Assembly: GCA_938008435.1 (NCBI GenBank) | Contig: CALLKK010000011.1 | Coordinates: 62,001 to 126,000, forward strand | Direction: 5' to 3' | DNA from: an uncultured Steroidobacter sp. | GTDB lineage: Bacteria; Pseudomonadota; Gammaproteobacteria; Steroidobacterales; Steroidobacteraceae | DNA: 64,000 nucleotides | Part shown: positions 43,591-52,109 of the stretch, piece by piece | How positions within the stretch are numbered: position 1 is the stretch's first letter | Layout: each line of letters starts with the position of its first letter | Position numbers and translations under genes: made by a program | Notes under the pieces: model-generated | Told to the model about the DNA's origin: nothing | Databases searched by the model: none | Seen by the model: only the letters and a program-made list of their open reading frames with translations

Positions 43591-43782
43591 ATGCTTTGGT
43601 CCGATCTATTGGCGGCGTTCGCGCTTTATCTCGTCTTGGACAGCGTTCTGCCGTTCTTGAATCCCCAATTCGCGAAGCGCTTGATGGTTTCGTACGCCAG
43701 CATGACCGACTCTCAGATGCGGGTATGCGGCTTGATCGGCATGGCCGCCGGCCTTGCGCTTCTCCATTTCGTTCGTTCGTAA
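43591..43782 (+). CDS. yjeT: DUF2065 small membrane protein (YjeT family)
   Basis: A 63-residue protein with two membrane helices (about 5-24 and 43-60). The order hflC-yjeT-purA is conserved from E. coli, and sequence features such as LYLVLDSVLPFLNP and GLIGMAAGLALLHFVR fit DUF2065. Function is unknown; the position suggests a link to HflKC or the envelope, by inference. Start is the ATG at 43591; purA follows after seven bases. Confidence 0.85.
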   Translation: MLWSDLLAAFALYLVLDSVLPFLNPQFAKRLMVSYASMTDSQMRVCGLIGMAAGLALLHFVRS

Positions 43783-43789
43783 CTCGGTC

Positions 43790-45082
43790 ATGAAAAAGAA
43801 TGTGGTCGTCATCGGCGCTCAATGGGGCGACGAGGGCAAAGGAAAGATTGTCGATCTGTTGACGGATCGCGTCGCCGCAGTGGTGCGCTTTCAGGGCGGC
43901 CACAATGCCGGACACACGCTTGTCATCAACGGGCGCAAGACAATCCTGCGCTTGATTCCCTCGGGCATCCTGCACGAGGGCGTCAGCTGCTACATCGGCA
44001 ACGGCGTCGTGCTGTCGCCGCAGGCGCTGTTCGAGGAGATCGGCGAGCTCGAGCGCGCCGGCGTCGACGTGACGAAGCGTCTGCGTATCTCCGAAGCTTG
44101 TCCGCTCATCCTGCCGTATCACATCGCGCTCGATCAGGCGCGCGAGGCGGCCATGGGGCAGGCGAAAATCGGCACAACCGGACGCGGCATTGGTCCGGCG
44201 TACGAAGACAAAGTGGCGCGCCGCGCGATCCGCGTGCAGGACTTGTTTGCGCGCGAGCGCTTCGCCGCGAAGCTGGGCGAAGTGCTCGACTATCACAACT
44301 TCGTGCTGCGCAATTACTTCAAGGCGCCGACCATCGATTTCCAGAAGACCCTCGACGAAACGCTTGCGCTCGCCGAGCGTCTCGAGCCAATGGTCGCGGA
44401 TGTCTCGGGTGAGCTCAACGCGCTCATGCGCGCCGGCAAGCGCGTTTTGTTCGAAGGCGCGCAGGCGGCGCTGCTCGATATCGATCACGGCACGTATCCG
44501 TTCGTCACGTCGAGCAACTGCGTGGCAGGACAGGCGGCCGTCGGCGCAGGCGTCGGTCCGCAGCACCTGCATTACGTGCTTGGTGTTGCGAAGGCCTATG
44601 CGACGCGTGTCGGCAGCGGACCGTTCCCGACCGAGCTCGACGATGAGATCGGCGAGCACTTGCGCGTGCGCGGCAACGAGTACGGCTCGGTGACCGGCCG
44701 GCCGCGCCGCTGCGGCTGGTTCGATGCCGCGGGCTTACGCCGCGTCGTCGAGATCAACGGCATCTCGGGACTGTGCATCACCAAGCTCGATGTGCTCGAT
44801 GGTCTCGATACGGTCCGCGTGGCGGTGGGTTACAAGGTACGGGGCGAGGAGCGGGATCTGCTGCCGGTCGGCGCGGACGCGCTCGCGGTCTGCGCTCCAA
44901 TCTACGAAGAGCTGCCCGGCTGGAAGGAAAGCACCGCCGGCGTCAAATCGTTCGACGACCTGCCGCGCAACGCTCAGGCCTACCTCAAGCGTTTGGAAGT
45001 GCTCGTGGGTGCGCCGATCTCAATCATTTCGACGGGACCCGATCGCAACGAAACGATCGTGCTCCAGCATCCGTTTGATTGA
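43790..45082 (+). CDS. purA: Adenylosuccinate synthetase
   Basis: A 430-residue GTP-dependent enzyme joining IMP and aspartate on the way to AMP. Motifs: VVVIGAQWGDEGKGKIVDLL, GGHNAGHT, GTTGRGIGPAYEDKVAR, and the C-terminal TGPDRNETI. Length is normal. The ATG at 43790 was chosen over an in-frame upstream start because MKKNVVVIGAQWG is the standard beginning. Last gene of the rightward run before the tRNA-Leu gene on the other strand. Confidence 0.97.
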   Translation: MKKNVVVIGAQWGDEGKGKIVDLLTDRVAAVVRFQGGHNAGHTLVINGRKTILRLIPSGILHEGVSCYIGNGVVLSPQALFEEIGELERAGVDVTKRLRISEACPLILPYHIALDQAREAAMGQAKIGTTGRGIGPAYEDKVARRAIRVQDLFARERFAAKLGEVLDYHNFVLRNYFKAPTIDFQKTLDETLALAERLEPMVADVSGELNALMRAGKRVLFEGAQAALLDIDHGTYPFVTSSNCVAGQAAVGAGVGPQHLHYVLGVAKAYATRVGSGPFPTELDDEIGEHLRVRGNEYGSVTGRPRRCGWFDAAGLRRVVEINGISGLCITKLDVLDGLDTVRVAVGYKVRGEERDLLPVGADALAVCAPIYEELPGWKESTAGVKSFDDLPRNAQAYLKRLEVLVGAPISIISTGPDRNETIVLQHPFD

Positions 45083-45191
45083 GCCGCCCCGAGACCGGTG
45101 GGTAGCACGCTGCGCGCGCCGAAGATGCGGCGCTGCGCCGGCGGGCGCACGTCGTCCGCCGTCCAGCACAGGCAGATCACGGAAAAGTGAG

Positions 45192-45276
45192 TGGTGCCCA
45201 GGAGAGGACTCGAACCTCCACGGATCGCTCCACTGGTACCTGAAACCAGCGCGTCTACCAGTTCCGCCACCTGGGC
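45192..45276 (-). tRNA. tRNA-Leu (anticodon CAG)
   Basis: An 85-base class II tRNA with encoded CCA. Acceptor stem GCCCAGG/CCTGGGC, D arm GTGGCGGAACTGGTAGACGC, anticodon stem CTGGT/ACCAG with loop TTCAGGT (anticodon CAG), a long variable arm and T arm with GGTTCGAGTCC. It lies on the strand opposite to purA and rnr, with its own strong promoter. Confidence 0.97.
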
Positions 45277-45317
45277 ACGAGAGGGGAACACGGGCTACCG
45301 CCCGCACGAGGCGCGCC

Positions 45318-45346
45318 AATGTACAGACGGCGTATCGGGGTGTCAA
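45318..45346 (-). promoter_or_regulatory. tRNA-Leu promoter
   Basis: On the minus strand: a consensus TTGACA (45341-45346), a 17-base spacer, and TACATT (45318-45323), followed by a GGCGCGCC discriminator. The predicted start near 45311 leaves a leader of about 35 bases, the same as for tRNA-Glu. Confidence 0.78.
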
Positions 45347-45380
45347 TGACAGCTCCGATGCAAGCAACGGGAAGTAGCGC

Positions 45381-47621
45381 ATGCATCGCAAGAAGAAATC
45401 GCGCGGCCAGCGGGGCGGGAAGTCCACCCGCACGAAACCATCGGTCGCCGCTCGTCCATTCCATGATCCGACGATCATCACGTCCGCGCTGCGCGATGCG
45501 GGTCGGCCGCTGACGCTGGACGAGCTGGCCGCGCGCCTGAAACGACAAGGGCGTTCGGCGCGCGCACGGCTCATTGCCGAGCTCGAAGAGCTGGTGCTGG
45601 CCGGCGCGATCGTGCGCAATCGCCGGGACGAGTACTGCCTGCGCGAGCGCCTCCCGCTCACCGTGGGCGTGGTGAGCGCGCATCGCGACGGCCACGGCTT
45701 CGTCATGCCGGACGATCGCTCGACGCCCATCTTTTTGCCGCCGCGACAGATGCTGGAGGTCATGCACGGCGATCGCGTCGCGGTGCGCACGACCGGCACG
45801 GATTTCCGCGGTCGTCCCGAAGGATCGATCGTCAAAGTGCTCGAGCGCGGCACGCACTCGATCGTCGGCCGGTTGTATGACGAGTCGGGGATCTGTTTCG
45901 TCGTACCGGACAATCCGCGGATCAGCCATCGCGTGCTCGTTCCGCGCGACCGGCTCGGTGGAGCGAAGCCCGGTCAGGTAGTGCTCGTCAAGCTGATCGA
46001 ACAGCCGTCGAAGACGGCGCAGCCGCTCGGTCACGTGACGCGCGTGCTGGGCGAGCACGCAGCGCCGGGCATGGAAACGGAAATCGCGATTCACTCGCAC
46101 GGGCTGCCGTTCGAGTTCCCGGCCGAAGCGCTCGAGGAGGCTGAACGCTTCGGTACTCAAGTGAGCGCGGCCGCCAAGCGCGACCGCGAGGACATTCGCG
46201 ATCTGCCGCTCGTGACGATCGACGGCGAGGACGCGCGCGATTTCGACGATGCCGTATGGTGCGAGGCAGTGCGCGGCGGCTGGCGGCTCATCGTTGCGAT
46301 TGCGGATGTGGGCGCCTATGTCACCCCCGGTTCGGCGCTCGATCGCGAAGCGCGCCATCGCGGCACTTCGGTGTACTTCCCGAATCGCGTGCTGCCGATG
46401 CTGCCCGAAGCGCTCTCGAACGGATTGTGCTCCCTCAATCCGAACGTGGATCGCCTGTGTCTTGCGTGCGAGATGCGCGTGACGCGCGCCGGCAAGGTCA
46501 CGCGGGCGCGCTTCTTCGAAGGCGTGATGCGTTCGCGTGCGCGGCTGACGTACACGAAGGTAGCGGCCTATCTGGCCAATCCCGCGGCCGTACAGGACGC
46601 GGAAGTGCATGCCGTCGGCGACCTGCTCAAAGAGCTTCATGCGTTGTATCGCGCATTGCATCGAGCGCGTCTCGAGCGCGGCGCGCTCGACATCGATGCG
46701 CCCGAGCTCAAAGTACGTTTCGACGCGGAAGGGCGCGTCGCGGCCTTCGTCGAGCAGGCGCGCAACGATGCGCACCGACTCATCGAAGAATGCATGATCG
46801 CGGCGAACGTGCAGGCGGCACGCTTTCTCAAGAAGCACAAGATCCCGACGCTGTACCGCGTGCACGGGCAGCCGGAAGCGGAACGGCTCGAGCAGTTGCG
46901 CCAGTTCCTGCAAGGCTTCGGCATTCAGTTGCCGGCCGGCAGCGAGATCGAGCCTCACGATCTGGCGAAGGTGCTCAAGCAGATCGCTGGGCACGAGGAG
47001 GCCGAGCTCATCGCGACCGTCGTCGTGCGGTCGCTGCCTCAAGCCGTCTATCAGCCGGACAACATCGGCCACTTCGGGCTGGCGCTCAAGGAGTACGTGC
47101 ATTTCACCTCGCCGATCAGGCGCTATCCCGACTTGCTCGTCCATCGCGGCATCCGGCACGTGCTGCGCGGCGGCGATGCGGCTTCCTTCGCGCTCGAAAC
47201 GGGCTCGATGGATGCGCTCGGACAGCACTGCTCGTTCACCGAGCGGCGCGCTGACGAGGCGACGCGCGATGCGCTGTCCTGGCTCAAGTGCGAATACATG
47301 CGCGACAAGATCGGCGAAGAGTTCGACGTCATCGTCACGGGCGTCGTCGACTTCGGCCTGTTCGTGCGCGTCAAGGGGCTGCAGATCGACGGGCTCATTC
47401 ATGTGAGCGCGCTCGGCGCCGATTACTTCACGCGCGATCGGCCGGGCTTTCGCATGGTCGCGGCGCGTAGCGGTCGCGTCTTCAAGCTCGGCGATCATCT
47501 GCGCGTGCGGCTCATCAACGTGATCATCGACGAACGCAAGATCGACTTCGAGCTGGCAGAAGGGCGCACGGAGCCGCGGCTTTTGCGCGGTCCGTGGCAG
47601 CGGCGCCGAGGGCGGCGATGA
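45381..47621 (+). CDS. rnr: Ribonuclease R
   Basis: A 746-residue 3'-5' exoribonuclease of the RNB family that degrades structured RNA. Parts: basic N-terminus and helix-turn-helix (about 30-85), two cold-shock domains, the RNB domain with IDGEDARDFDDAVWCE, and a C-terminal S1 domain (GEEFDVIVTGVVDFGLFVRV). The Lys-rich C-terminal tail of E. coli RNase R is nearly missing; the protein ends PWQRRRGRR. Start is the ATG at 45381. Its stop overlaps the rlmB ATG. Confidence 0.96.
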   Translation: MHRKKKSRGQRGGKSTRTKPSVAARPFHDPTIITSALRDAGRPLTLDELAARLKRQGRSARARLIAELEELVLAGAIVRNRRDEYCLRERLPLTVGVVSAHRDGHGFVMPDDRSTPIFLPPRQMLEVMHGDRVAVRTTGTDFRGRPEGSIVKVLERGTHSIVGRLYDESGICFVVPDNPRISHRVLVPRDRLGGAKPGQVVLVKLIEQPSKTAQPLGHVTRVLGEHAAPGMETEIAIHSHGLPFEFPAEALEEAERFGTQVSAAAKRDREDIRDLPLVTIDGEDARDFDDAVWCEAVRGGWRLIVAIADVGAYVTPGSALDREARHRGTSVYFPNRVLPMLPEALSNGLCSLNPNVDRLCLACEMRVTRAGKVTRARFFEGVMRSRARLTYTKVAAYLANPAAVQDAEVHAVGDLLKELHALYRALHRARLERGALDIDAPELKVRFDAEGRVAAFVEQARNDAHRLIEECMIAANVQAARFLKKHKIPTLYRVHGQPEAERLEQLRQFLQGFGIQLPAGSEIEPHDLAKVLKQIAGHEEAELIATVVVRSLPQAVYQPDNIGHFGLALKEYVHFTSPIRRYPDLLVHRGIRHVLRGGDAASFALETGSMDALGQHCSFTERRADEATRDALSWLKCEYMRDKIGEEFDVIVTGVVDFGLFVRVKGLQIDGLIHVSALGADYFTRDRPGFRMVAARSGRVFKLGDHLRVRLINVIIDERKIDFELAEGRTEPRLLRGPWQRRRGRR

Positions 47622-48361
47622 GCGAGGCGATCGTCTTCGGCTTGCACGCGGTGCGGACGCTGCTGGCGCAGCGCCCGGAACGCGCCTTGCGGTTGGTGCT
47701 GCAGAAAGGACGAACGGACGCGCGCGTCAACGAAATCGTGCGGCTCGCGCAAGAAAGGGGCGTGCGCATGGAATGGCGCGATGCGCACGAGCTCACGCGC
47801 CTTGCGGGCAGCGATCATCATCAGGGCGCCTGTCTCGAGGTGCGGCCGAGCGGCACGCTGGGAGAGGGCGCGCTGGATGAGCTGCTCGATCGCGCCGAAC
47901 GTCCGCCGCTGCTGCTCGTGCTCGATGGCGTGCAGGACCCGCACAATCTCGGGGCGTGTCTGCGCACCGCCGACGCGGCGGGCGCAACGGCCGTCATCGT
48001 CCCGCGCGACCGTGCTGCCGGGCTGTCGCCGACCGTGCGCAAGGTCGCGTCCGGGGCCGCCGAGACGATGCCGCTGATCCAGGTGACGAACCTGGCGCGG
48101 ACGTTACGCTGGCTCAAGGAGCGCGAGATCTGGATCGTCGGGACGGCCGATGAGGCCCAGCAATCGCTTTATGCGGCGGACCTGACGGGTCCCTTGGCGC
48201 TCGTGCTGGGCTCGGAGGGGACGGGCCTGCGCCGACTGACCCGGGAGAGCTGCGACCTGATCGTCAGTATCCCGATGCACGGCGTGGTGGAAAGCCTCAA
48301 TGTCTCGGTGGCGACCGGCATCGTCCTCTACGAAGCCGTCCGCCAACGCACGGGCCGCTGA
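47618..48361 (+). CDS. rlmB: 23S rRNA (guanosine-2'-O-)-methyltransferase RlmB
   Basis: A 247-residue SPOUT methyltransferase that methylates G2251 of 23S rRNA. SPOUT motifs: DPHNLGACLRTADAAG, LVLGSEGTGLRRLTRESC and SLNVSVATGIVLYEAVRQ; an N-terminal L30e-like domain precedes them. The ATG at 47618 overlaps the rnr stop (ATGA) and gives the usual MSEAIVFGLHAV; a GTG at 47594 is open but unlikely. rnr-rlmB is a conserved pair. Confidence 0.95.
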   Translation: MSEAIVFGLHAVRTLLAQRPERALRLVLQKGRTDARVNEIVRLAQERGVRMEWRDAHELTRLAGSDHHQGACLEVRPSGTLGEGALDELLDRAERPPLLLVLDGVQDPHNLGACLRTADAAGATAVIVPRDRAAGLSPTVRKVASGAAETMPLIQVTNLARTLRWLKEREIWIVGTADEAQQSLYAADLTGPLALVLGSEGTGLRRLTRESCDLIVSIPMHGVVESLNVSVATGIVLYEAVRQRTGR

Positions 48362-48518
48362 GCGCGGCCCGAGTCGCTGCGACCGACCCCCTATCTCCCC
48401 AGGGCGCCTTCTGTTAGCATGCGCGGCCCGCTGCAGGCGGCTGCGGCGGCAAACACCATAACTCCTTGCTTCACCGCGGTATCTCGGCCCGGGAGGCATC
48501 TCCATAAGGAGGCAGCAA
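48362..48518 (+). promoter_or_regulatory. rpsF leader with extended -10 and possible S6:S18 site
   Basis: The 157-base gap holds an extended -10, TGT-TAGCAT (48412-48420), followed by GCGCGGCC; the predicted start near 48427 gives a leader of about 90 bases. Such leaders often contain the S6:S18 autoregulatory hairpin with an exposed CCG. A CACCGCGGTATCTCGG stretch near 48472-48487 might fit, but I could not confirm the fold. AAGGAGG follows just before the rpsF start. Confidence 0.35.
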
Positions 48519-48905
48519 GTGCGACATTACGAGATCGTGTTTCTGGTCCATCCTGACCAGAGTGAGCAAGTTCCGGCCATGCTGGAGCGTTACAAGAGCA
48601 TGATCGCGGCCGGCGACGGCGTGATCCATCGTCTCGAAGACTGGGGCCGGCGGCAGCTCGCCTATCCGATCGCCAAGGTGCACAAGGCGCACTACGTCTT
48701 GATGAACATCGAGTGCGACGGCAAGACGCTGAACGAGCTGACCGGTGCGTTCCGGTTCAGCGATGCCGTCTTGCGTCATCTGGTCATCCGGATGGACAAG
48801 GCAGTGACCGAGCCTTCGCCCATGGCGAAGTCGGGCGATGACGATGGCCGCGACGAGCGTTTCGCCGACGACGGCGACGACGACTCCGCGCGCGAGTCCG
48901 CCTAA
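48519..48905 (+). CDS. rpsF: Ribosomal protein S6
   Basis: A 128-residue small-subunit protein that binds 16S rRNA with S18. MRHYEIVFLVHPDQSEQV at the N-terminus and the HRLEDWGRRQLAYPI segment are typical, and the C-terminal 30 residues are strongly acidic (DDDGRDERFADDGDDD). In E. coli this tail receives added glutamates from RimK. Start is a GTG at 48519 with AAGGAGG seven bases upstream, which decides it. First gene of the rpsF-rpsR-membrane-rplI-dnaB-alr run. Confidence 0.97.
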   Translation: MRHYEIVFLVHPDQSEQVPAMLERYKSMIAAGDGVIHRLEDWGRRQLAYPIAKVHKAHYVLMNIECDGKTLNELTGAFRFSDAVLRHLVIRMDKAVTEPSPMAKSGDDDGRDERFADDGDDDSARESA

Positions 48906-48932
48906 CTCTTTGGTTCACTCGAGGAACATTCC

Positions 48933-49157
48933 ATGGCTCGTTTTTTCCGACGTCGCAAGTTCTGCCGCTTCACCGCCGAAGGGATCGAGCAGATCGACTA
49001 CAAGGATCTCAGCATCCTGAAGAGCTACATCACCGAGACCGGCAAGATCGTGCCGAGCCGTATCACCGGCACGAAGTCTCACTATCAGCGCCAGCTCGCC
49101 ACCGCCGTGAAGCGGGCGCGCTACTTGGCGCTGCTGCCGTACACGGACCAGCACTAA
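48933..49157 (+). CDS. rpsR: Ribosomal protein S18
   Basis: A 74-residue protein that pairs with S6 on the 30S platform. MARFFRRRKFCRFTAEG and KIVPSRITGTKSHYQRQL are the standard sequence; the single Cys in RRRKFCRF is present. After Met removal the exposed Ala would be the RimI target. ATG at 48933, 27 bases after rpsF. Confidence 0.98.
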   Translation: MARFFRRRKFCRFTAEGIEQIDYKDLSILKSYITETGKIVPSRITGTKSHYQRQLATAVKRARYLALLPYTDQH

Positions 49158-49199
49158 GCTCGATGAGGCTCGCGTCGCCATAGGCGGCGCGAGTTCACC

Positions 49200-50099
49200 A
49201 TGCACCGTGCACTCGCCGCATGGCTGACAGCGCGTCTGTGGCACGCCGCGTTTGCGAGCGCGCTCGCGGGAGCCTTGGCGACGTTGTTTCCGTTGCCTTT
49301 CGGCGTCGCTGCGGGTGCCGTCGCCGTTCTCGCGCTCCTGCGTTTCGGCTCCCCGGTCGGGATCGGCATCGCCCTGACGGGCGCGGCCGCAGCTACGCTC
49401 GTGTTGCTGGGAGAGACCCGGCCCACGATCTGGCTGTTCGTCGCGGTGGCCTTGGTCTTCTTCGGTCCGGTTGCGCTCGCGAATCTGCTCAAGCGCACCG
49501 GCTCGATGAGCCTGTGTGTCCAAGTGGCGGTCCTCGTGGCCGCGGCGGCGGTGGTCTCGATCCACGTTGCGCTCGACGATCCGGGCGCCTTCTGGTTGCC
49601 CCTCGTGCAGCAGGTGATCGATTCCGCGCTCGACACCAGCCTGTATGCCGACAACGAACGCGCTCACGTCGTGCAGGTGTGGGCGCAGACGATGTGGGGT
49701 GCATTGGCGGCCGTCTCGCTGGCGCTCGTCATGGGGGCGCTGTTCCTCGGCTGCTGGTGGCATTCCCTGCTGAGCGCACCCGGTGCCTTCGGTACGGAGT
49801 ATCGGCGCCTGCGGCTCGGCGTCGTGCTGGGAACGGCCCTCACGGTGCTGTTCGCGTTGCTCGTGTGGAATGGCTCGGCGCTGCTGGCTTCGCTCGCGTG
49901 GGTCGGCTTGCCGGCGCTCGTGTTCCAGGGGCTTGCCGCGGCTCATCGCAGCAAAGCGCGAGGCTCGATCAACCGCGGTGGGCTGGCGGCCATCTACGTG
50001 CTTTTGGTGGTGCCGATCTCGAACTGGCTGACGATTTGCGCCTTGGCGATCTGGGGCTTCATCGATAATTGGCGCCGACCCAAGACCCAGGGCGTGTGA
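49200..50099 (+). CDS. DUF2232-like membrane protein
   Basis: A 299-residue polytopic protein with about eight hydrophobic segments and few loops. A membrane protein at this position, between rpsR and rplI, is shared by many gammaproteobacteria (DUF2232/YybS-like), with unknown function. Visible: LFPLPFGVAAGAVAVLALLR near the start and AIYVLLVVPISNWLTICALA near the end. ATG at 49200, 42 bases after rpsR. The gene is in the ribosomal-protein transcript but its product is unrelated to the ribosome. Confidence 0.8.
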   Translation: MHRALAAWLTARLWHAAFASALAGALATLFPLPFGVAAGAVAVLALLRFGSPVGIGIALTGAAAATLVLLGETRPTIWLFVAVALVFFGPVALANLLKRTGSMSLCVQVAVLVAAAAVVSIHVALDDPGAFWLPLVQQVIDSALDTSLYADNERAHVVQVWAQTMWGALAAVSLALVMGALFLGCWWHSLLSAPGAFGTEYRRLRLGVVLGTALTVLFALLVWNGSALLASLAWVGLPALVFQGLAAAHRSKARGSINRGGLAAIYVLLVVPISNWLTICALAIWGFIDNWRRPKTQGV

Positions 50100-50148
50100 G
50101 ATTGCGCAGCGAGGCGCGGGACTGTATCGGACGCGGCGCGGATATGAG

Positions 50149-50154
50149 TACACT
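50149..50154 (+). promoter_or_regulatory. Possible -10 before rplI
   Basis: TACACT followed by CGCTCGACCGG, 60 bases before the rplI ATG. No good -35 was seen. It might give rplI-dnaB-alr a second promoter. Confidence 0.25.
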
Positions 50155-50213
50155 CGCTCGACCGGCTCGGTGCGGGCGACGAAGATTTACGTTTGATTGA
50201 TGAAAGGTGCGTT

Positions 50214-50663
50214 ATGGAATTGATTCTGCTGCAGAAGGTCGCCAACCTCGGCAACATCGGCGACCGCGTCAAAGTCAAGCCGGGTTACGGGCGTAACTAC
50301 CTCCTGCCGCAAGGCAAGGCGGCGCTCGCCACGCCCGAGAACATCGCCAAGTTCGAAGCGCGCCGCGCTGAGCTCGAGAAGCGCGCGCAGGAAGAGCTCC
50401 AGAACGCGCAAGCGCGTGCGGCCAAGCTCGAAGGCTTCAAGCTCACGCTGACTGCCAAGGCGGGCGGCGAGGGCAAGCTCTTCGGCTCGATCGGTACCAC
50501 CGACATCACCGACGCGCTCAACAAGGCCGGTCACGAGATCGAGCGTTCCGAAGTGCGCCTGCCGCACGGGCCGCTGCGCCATGCCGGCGAGCACATCGTT
50601 CATCTGCACCTGCACACCGACGTGACGGTGGAGCTGCCGGTCGTCATCACGCCCGAAGATTAA
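50214..50663 (+). CDS. rplI: Ribosomal protein L9
   Basis: A 149-residue large-subunit protein with the usual two domains joined by a long helix. MELILLQKVANLGNIGD and VKPGYGRNYLLPQGKA are standard; length equals that of E. coli. The ATG at 50214 has AAAGGTG about four bases upstream; an in-frame start seven codons earlier was rejected because the L9 fold begins MELILL. dnaB follows after 21 bases. Confidence 0.97.
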   Translation: MELILLQKVANLGNIGDRVKVKPGYGRNYLLPQGKAALATPENIAKFEARRAELEKRAQEELQNAQARAAKLEGFKLTLTAKAGGEGKLFGSIGTTDITDALNKAGHEIERSEVRLPHGPLRHAGEHIVHLHLHTDVTVELPVVITPED

Positions 50664-50684
50664 TCTGCCGCCTCCGCTCCGGTC

Positions 50685-52109
50685 ATGGCTGAAAGCGAGG
50701 CAAAAGTTTCGCTCGTGGGCCCGCGGCGAGCCCGCGATAAGGCCATCATCGACGAGATTCGCGTTCCGCCGCACTCGATCGAAGCGGAGCAGGCCGTACT
50801 CGGCGGCCTGATGCTCGACAATCGCGCCTACGATGCGATTGCCGACCGCATCACCGCCGAGGATTTCTATCGCCGCGACCATCAGCTCATCTTCGAGGCG
50901 ATCACCGAGCTCGCCGCGCGCGGCGAGCCGTTCGACGCGGTGACGTTGTCCGAGCGGCTCGAGCGCAAGGGCCTCGCCGATGAGACGGGCGGGCTCGTGT
51001 ACCTGGCCGGTCTCGTGCGCGACACGCCGAGCGCCGCGAACATCCGCGCCTATGCCGATGCCGTGCGCGAGCGCTCGACGTTGCGCCGGCTCATCCAGGT
51101 CGGCGGCGAAATCGCCGCCAGCGCCTACGAGCCGCAGGGGCGGGATGCCGGCGAGATCCTGGATGAGGCCGAGCGGCGTGTGTTCGAGATCGCCGAGAGC
51201 CGCAACAAGACCGGCTCGGGCTTCGTGCCGCTGCGCGAAGAAGTAGGGCGCGTCATCGACCACATCGACATGCTCGCGCAGAACCCGGGCGCGCTGACCG
51301 GCGTGAGCACGGGCTTCACCAAGCTCGACGAGATGACCGCCGGGCTGCAGAAGGGCGATCTCATCATCGTGGCCGGACGGCCTTCGATGGGTAAGACGAC
51401 CTTCTGTTTGAACATCGCGGAGAACGCCGCGTTCGGTCCAAAGCGCGCCAAGGTCGGCGTGTTCAGCATGGAAATGTCGCGCGAGCAGCTGGCATTTCGC
51501 ATGGTGTCCTCGCTCGGCATGGTGGATCAGAGCAGGCTACGCACCGGCCAGCTCGGCGACGAGGACTGGTCGCGGATCAACACCGCGATCAGCATGATGA
51601 AGTCCTCGAGCATCTTCATCGACGACACGCCCGCGCTGACGCCGACCGAGGTACGCGCCCGCGCACGACGCCTGAAGCGCGAGCACGGTCTCGATCTCAT
51701 CGTGCTCGATTATCTGCAGCTCATGCAGGTGCCGGGGACGCGCGAGAACCGCGCGACCGAGATCTCGGAGATCTCGCGTTCGCTCAAGGCGCTCGCCAAG
51801 GAATTGTCGGTGCCGGTGATCGCGCTCTCGCAGCTCAACCGCAGCGTCGAGCAGCGCACCGACAAGAAGCCGGTCATGTCGGATCTGCGCGAGTCGGGCG
51901 CCATCGAGCAGGACGCCGACCTCATCATGATGATCTACCGCGAGGAAGTGTATAACCCCGACACGCCGCGCAAGGGCATTGCGGACATCATCATCGCCAA
52001 GCAGCGTAACGGCCCGGTCGGCGAAGTGCAGCTGACCTTCCTCGGCAAGTACACCAAGTTCGAGAACTACGTGCCCGAAGCGGCATACGCTGACGGACCG
52101 TACATGTGA
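50685..52109 (+). CDS. dnaB: Replicative DNA helicase DnaB
   Basis: A 474-residue hexameric 5'-3' helicase of the replication fork. The N-terminal domain (VPPHSIEAEQAVLGGLMLDN) and the RecA-like domain are intact: Walker A GRPSMGKTTFCLNIA, LSQLNRSVEQRTDKKPVMSD, and the arginine-finger region. No intein insertion. ATG at 50685. Its stop overlaps the alr start (GTGA). Confidence 0.97.
   Translation: MAESEAKVSLVGPRRARDKAIIDEIRVPPHSIEAEQAVLGGLMLDNRAYDAIADRITAEDFYRRDHQLIFEAITELAARGEPFDAVTLSERLERKGLADETGGLVYLAGLVRDTPSAANIRAYADAVRERSTLRRLIQVGGEIAASAYEPQGRDAGEILDEAERRVFEIAESRNKTGSGFVPLREEVGRVIDHIDMLAQNPGALTGVSTGFTKLDEMTAGLQKGDLIIVAGRPSMGKTTFCLNIAENAAFGPKRAKVGVFSMEMSREQLAFRMVSSLGMVDQSRLRTGQLGDEDWSRINTAISMMKSSSIFIDDTPALTPTEVRARARRLKREHGLDLIVLDYLQLMQVPGTRENRATEISEISRSLKALAKELSVPVIALSQLNRSVEQRTDKKPVMSDLRESGAIEQDADLIMMIYREEVYNPDTPRKGIADIIIAKQRNGPVGEVQLTFLGKYTKFENYVPEAAYADGPYM

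Noticed and set aside
45255..47498. A 747-codon open frame antisense to rnr
   Set aside because: It mirrors the rnr reading frame, is composed of Arg/His/Asp/Ala-rich sequence with no family features, and arises because high third-position GC removes stops on the opposite strand.
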